This document shows, in pieces, positions 52,120 to 53,965 of a DNA stretch of 53,965 nt. Below the pieces are notes generated by a model that searched no databases, had not been told where the DNA came from, and saw nothing but the letters and a program-made list of their open reading frames with translations. How positions within the stretch are numbered: position 1 is the first letter of the stretch; each line of letters begins with the position of its first letter. The position numbers were made by a program, and so were the translations under genes. The stretch comes from RUG023 sp900315435 (GTDB lineage: Bacteria; Spirochaetota; Spirochaetia; Sphaerochaetales; Sphaerochaetaceae), in the NCBI GenBank assembly GCA_902788205.1, contig CADAJJ010000014.1:1-53965 (forward strand), given 5' to 3'.

Positions 52120-53670
52120 ATGCCCCAAACCCACGATACCGTTCTTGTGCTGGACTTTGGCGCGCAATACAGCCAGTTGATCGCACGCCGTGTGCGAGAT
52201 CTGGGTGTCTACAGCACCATCGTGCCTTTCACGACAAAGGCCGAGGCCATCAAGAGCGTCCATCCTGTCGGCCTGATCCTTTCTGGAGGACCTGCAAGCG
52301 TCGACGAGGAGGGCGCTCCCCATCCCGATCCCGAGATCTTCAAGCTGGGCATCCCCATCCTGGGCATCTGCTACGGTCTGCAGGTCATGACATGGACGCT
52401 GGGTGGCCACGTCGCAAGCGCGAGGAAGAAGGAGTATGGACTGGCTGGTCTGCACATTACTGACGCAGGAAGCCGCTTGCTTGCGGGTGTCAGCCAGGGT
52501 AGCCAGATCTGGATGAGCCACGGGGATTCTGTCGACAGGATGGCCGACGGGTTCCGCATCACCGCCGATACCCCGAATTGTCCCTACACGGTCATCGAGA
52601 ACGACGAGCGGCATTTCTATGGTGTCCAGTTTCATCCGGAAGTGGTTCACACCAGGGAAGGGAACAGGATGCTGGAAAACTTCGTCATCGGCATCTGCCA
52701 TGCCAAAAACGACTGGAACATGGGCAACTTCGTTGATGACGCGGTCGCCCAGATTCGTCAGCAGGTTGGCGGCAAGCAGGTGTTGCTCGGCCTTTCCGGG
52801 GGTGTCGATTCCTCGGTCTGCGCGGTCTTGATCCACAAGGCCATCGGCGACCAGCTGGTCTGCGTCTTCGTCAACAATGGTCTGCTCCGAAAGGGCGAGG
52901 CCGAACAGGTCCAAAAGGTTTTCCGGGACCACTATCAGATGCGGTTCGTCTATGCGGATGCGGAAAACGACTTCCTGACCGCCCTGAAAGGGGTCAGTGA
53001 TCCTGAGACCAAGCGCCATATCATCGGCAAGGTGTTCGTCGACACCTTCTATAAGACTGCCCGCCAGTGTGGCGACATTTCGTTCCTTGCCCAAGGGACG
53101 CTCTACCCGGATGTGATTGAGAGCCGTTCTCCCAGTGGGGGGCCGTCATCCACCATCAAGAGCCACCATAATGTCGGAGGTCTCCCGAAGGACTTGAAGT
53201 GGCAGTTGCTGGAACCGCTGAAGGAGCTGTTCAAGGACGAGGTCCGCCAGCTTGGACGCGAGCTTGGCCTGCCGGAGGAGATGGTGGACCGCCATCCGTT
53301 CCCCGGTCCGGGTCTCGGTGTGCGCTGCATCGGCGAGATCACCAAGGAAAGGCTCGATACGCTCAGGGAGGTCGACGCGATCTTCATCGAGGAGATCCGC
53401 AAGGCCGGCCTGTACGGAAAGATCTGGCAGGCGCTTGCCGACCTGCTTCCCGTCAAGTCTGTAGGCGTGCAGGGGGATCACCGCACTTATCGCGAGGTCT
53501 GCACGCTGCGTGCCGTGACCAGCGAGGACGCCATGACGGCCGACTGGTTCCGTTTCCCGCCCGAGGTGCTTGCACGGTGCGCCAACCGCATCTGCAACGA
53601 GGTATCGGGAGTCAACCGTGTCCTGTATGACATCACTTCCAAACCGCCGGGGACGATTGAGTGGGAATAA
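52120..53670 (+). CDS. guaA: GMP synthase (glutamine-hydrolysing)
   Basis: 516 residues, full length. Class I glutaminase with Cys in GICYGLQ (about 85), His and Glu in QFHPEVVH; ATP pyrophosphatase with SGGVDSS, and C-terminal dimerisation domain ending GTIEWE. It makes GMP from XMP. SD GGAGGAA. The last bases GAGTGGGAATAA (53659-53670) are the conserved target where genomic islands often integrate; here the reading frame remains intact. Confidence 0.96.
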   Translation: MPQTHDTVLVLDFGAQYSQLIARRVRDLGVYSTIVPFTTKAEAIKSVHPVGLILSGGPASVDEEGAPHPDPEIFKLGIPILGICYGLQVMTWTLGGHVASARKKEYGLAGLHITDAGSRLLAGVSQGSQIWMSHGDSVDRMADGFRITADTPNCPYTVIENDERHFYGVQFHPEVVHTREGNRMLENFVIGICHAKNDWNMGNFVDDAVAQIRQQVGGKQVLLGLSGGVDSSVCAVLIHKAIGDQLVCVFVNNGLLRKGEAEQVQKVFRDHYQMRFVYADAENDFLTALKGVSDPETKRHIIGKVFVDTFYKTARQCGDISFLAQGTLYPDVIESRSPSGGPSSTIKSHHNVGGLPKDLKWQLLEPLKELFKDEVRQLGRELGLPEEMVDRHPFPGPGLGVRCIGEITKERLDTLREVDAIFIEEIRKAGLYGKIWQALADLLPVKSVGVQGDHRTYREVCTLRAVTSEDAMTADWFRFPPEVLARCANRICNEVSGVNRVLYDITSKPPGTIEWE

Positions 53671-53821
53671 CTGACAAAACCCGCAAAGCCTTGAAAACAC
53701 TGGGGTCTTAAAGCGGAAACGGGGCATTTGATAGCAAATTGATAGCAGATACCAAAACCGGATTTACTTTGTTCACTCCCGTATAACGGGTGGCTTGCGG
53801 GTAAATCCTCCATATCCTAAG
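53671..53821. other. Island-like junction behind guaA with tandem repeats
   Basis: No gene is seen in this stretch. TTGATAGCA occurs at 53728-53736 and 53739-53747, 11 bases apart (one helical turn) in the same orientation, as expected for integrase arm-type sites. The region sits between the 3' end of guaA, a known integration site, and a probable recombinase tail on the opposite strand. The other att end lies outside the window. Confidence 0.5.
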
Positions 53822-53863
53822 AAAAAGGTCTTGCTGACTTTCACCAGTCGGCAAGACCTTTTT
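53822..53863. terminator. Strong bidirectional terminator
   Basis: An 18-bp stem (53822-53839 with 53846-53863, one G-T pair) with a 6-base loop. A-rich on the left and T-rich on the right, so it can stop both guaA-side and minus-strand transcripts. Confidence 0.85.
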
Positions 53864-53865
53864 TG

Positions 53866-53964
53866 TTATTTGTCTTTTCTCTGTTTCTTCAATCCTTTTA
53901 TCAGAGCATCGCTTAATTCCTTCGAGGGGACTTTGGCCCACCGCTGGGTGGTGTCGTACTTCGG
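53866..53964 (-). CDS. C-terminal end of a probable tyrosine recombinase (partial)
   Basis: Only the last 32 residues are in the window. They read PKYDTTQRWAKVPSKELSDAL... and end KKQRKDK before TAA (53868-53866). The TTQRxAKV pattern followed by a helix is the C-terminus of phage-type tyrosine integrases, where the residue before AKV is the catalytic Tyr. Here it is Trp (TGG). The context (guaA 3' end, tandem repeats, terminator) favours an integrase gene at the edge of an integrated element. With so short a stretch the family call is tentative. Confidence 0.5.
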   Translation of the reverse strand, partial: PKYDTTQRWAKVPSKELSDALIKGLKKQRKDK

Positions 53965-53965
53965 G

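Overview
The window looks like chromosomal backbone of a GC-rich, double-membraned bacterium. Signal peptides followed by aromatic-ending beta-barrel proteins imply an outer membrane. The gene set (SRP-independent OM proteins, uxu operon, TRAP relic, ECF vitamin transporter, EF-P modification genes, CoaE with an unusual P-loop) fits a spirochaete of the Sphaerochaeta type, but no rRNA or other decisive marker is present, so this assignment is moderate inference only.

Layout. 1-8.9 kb: a cut-off minus-strand gene behind a hairpin, an OM protein coupled to a degenerate Fic protein, then minus-strand CpXC, rlmKL and hslO, divergent from an SDR gene and an NtrB/NtrC-type two-component pair. 8.9-14.9 kb: M3 peptidase, 23S rRNA m5U methyltransferase, nadE and two related small beta-barrel proteins. 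15-18.4 kb: hexuronate operon uxuA-gntR-uxuB with a good promoter and terminator. 18.4-25.2 kb: a SecB-like protein, a small membrane-anchored protein, two tandem PhnP-like hydrolases, polA, coaE and an anchored coiled-coil protein. 25.2-26.3 kb: a KamA/EpmB-like lysine aminomutase.

26.3-32.8 kb is the most unusual region. It holds an SLC45-like MFS gene, a very short HlyD-like adaptor of the NHLM (NHLP) type, a C39 peptidase-containing ABC exporter, a second NHLM-type ABC protein, and a 77-residue peptide with a classic double-glycine leader that has its own promoter and terminator. No maturation enzyme is visible. The simplest reading is a cassette that cuts and exports an apparently unmodified acidic 52-residue peptide.

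32.8-38.9 kb: an RluA-like pseudouridine synthase, a doubly broken TRAP solute-binding gene, a GntR regulator, a BASS transporter, mntP, efp and epmA. 39-45.9 kb: mnmE-mnmG-rsmG-ftsK. 46-51.5 kb: class IV aminotransferase, DEAD-box helicase, plsC, and ECF transporter ATPase and T component; then an ECF S component (51.5-52.1 kb) and guaA (52.1-53.7 kb). Directly after guaA come an island-like junction (direct repeats, strong terminator) and the tail of a probable tyrosine recombinase whose catalytic tyrosine position reads Trp.

Two themes run across the window. First, many genes at the head of a transcription unit have no Shine-Dalgarno sequence but a -10 box 6-7 bases before ATG (hslO, SDR, kamA, MFS, epmA, probably others), which predicts leaderless mRNAs; in two divergent pairs the -35 boxes overlap or are the very same palindromic hexamer. 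Second, efp (with Lys33), epmA and a lysine 2,3-aminomutase are all present, giving a likely EF-P beta-lysylation pathway.
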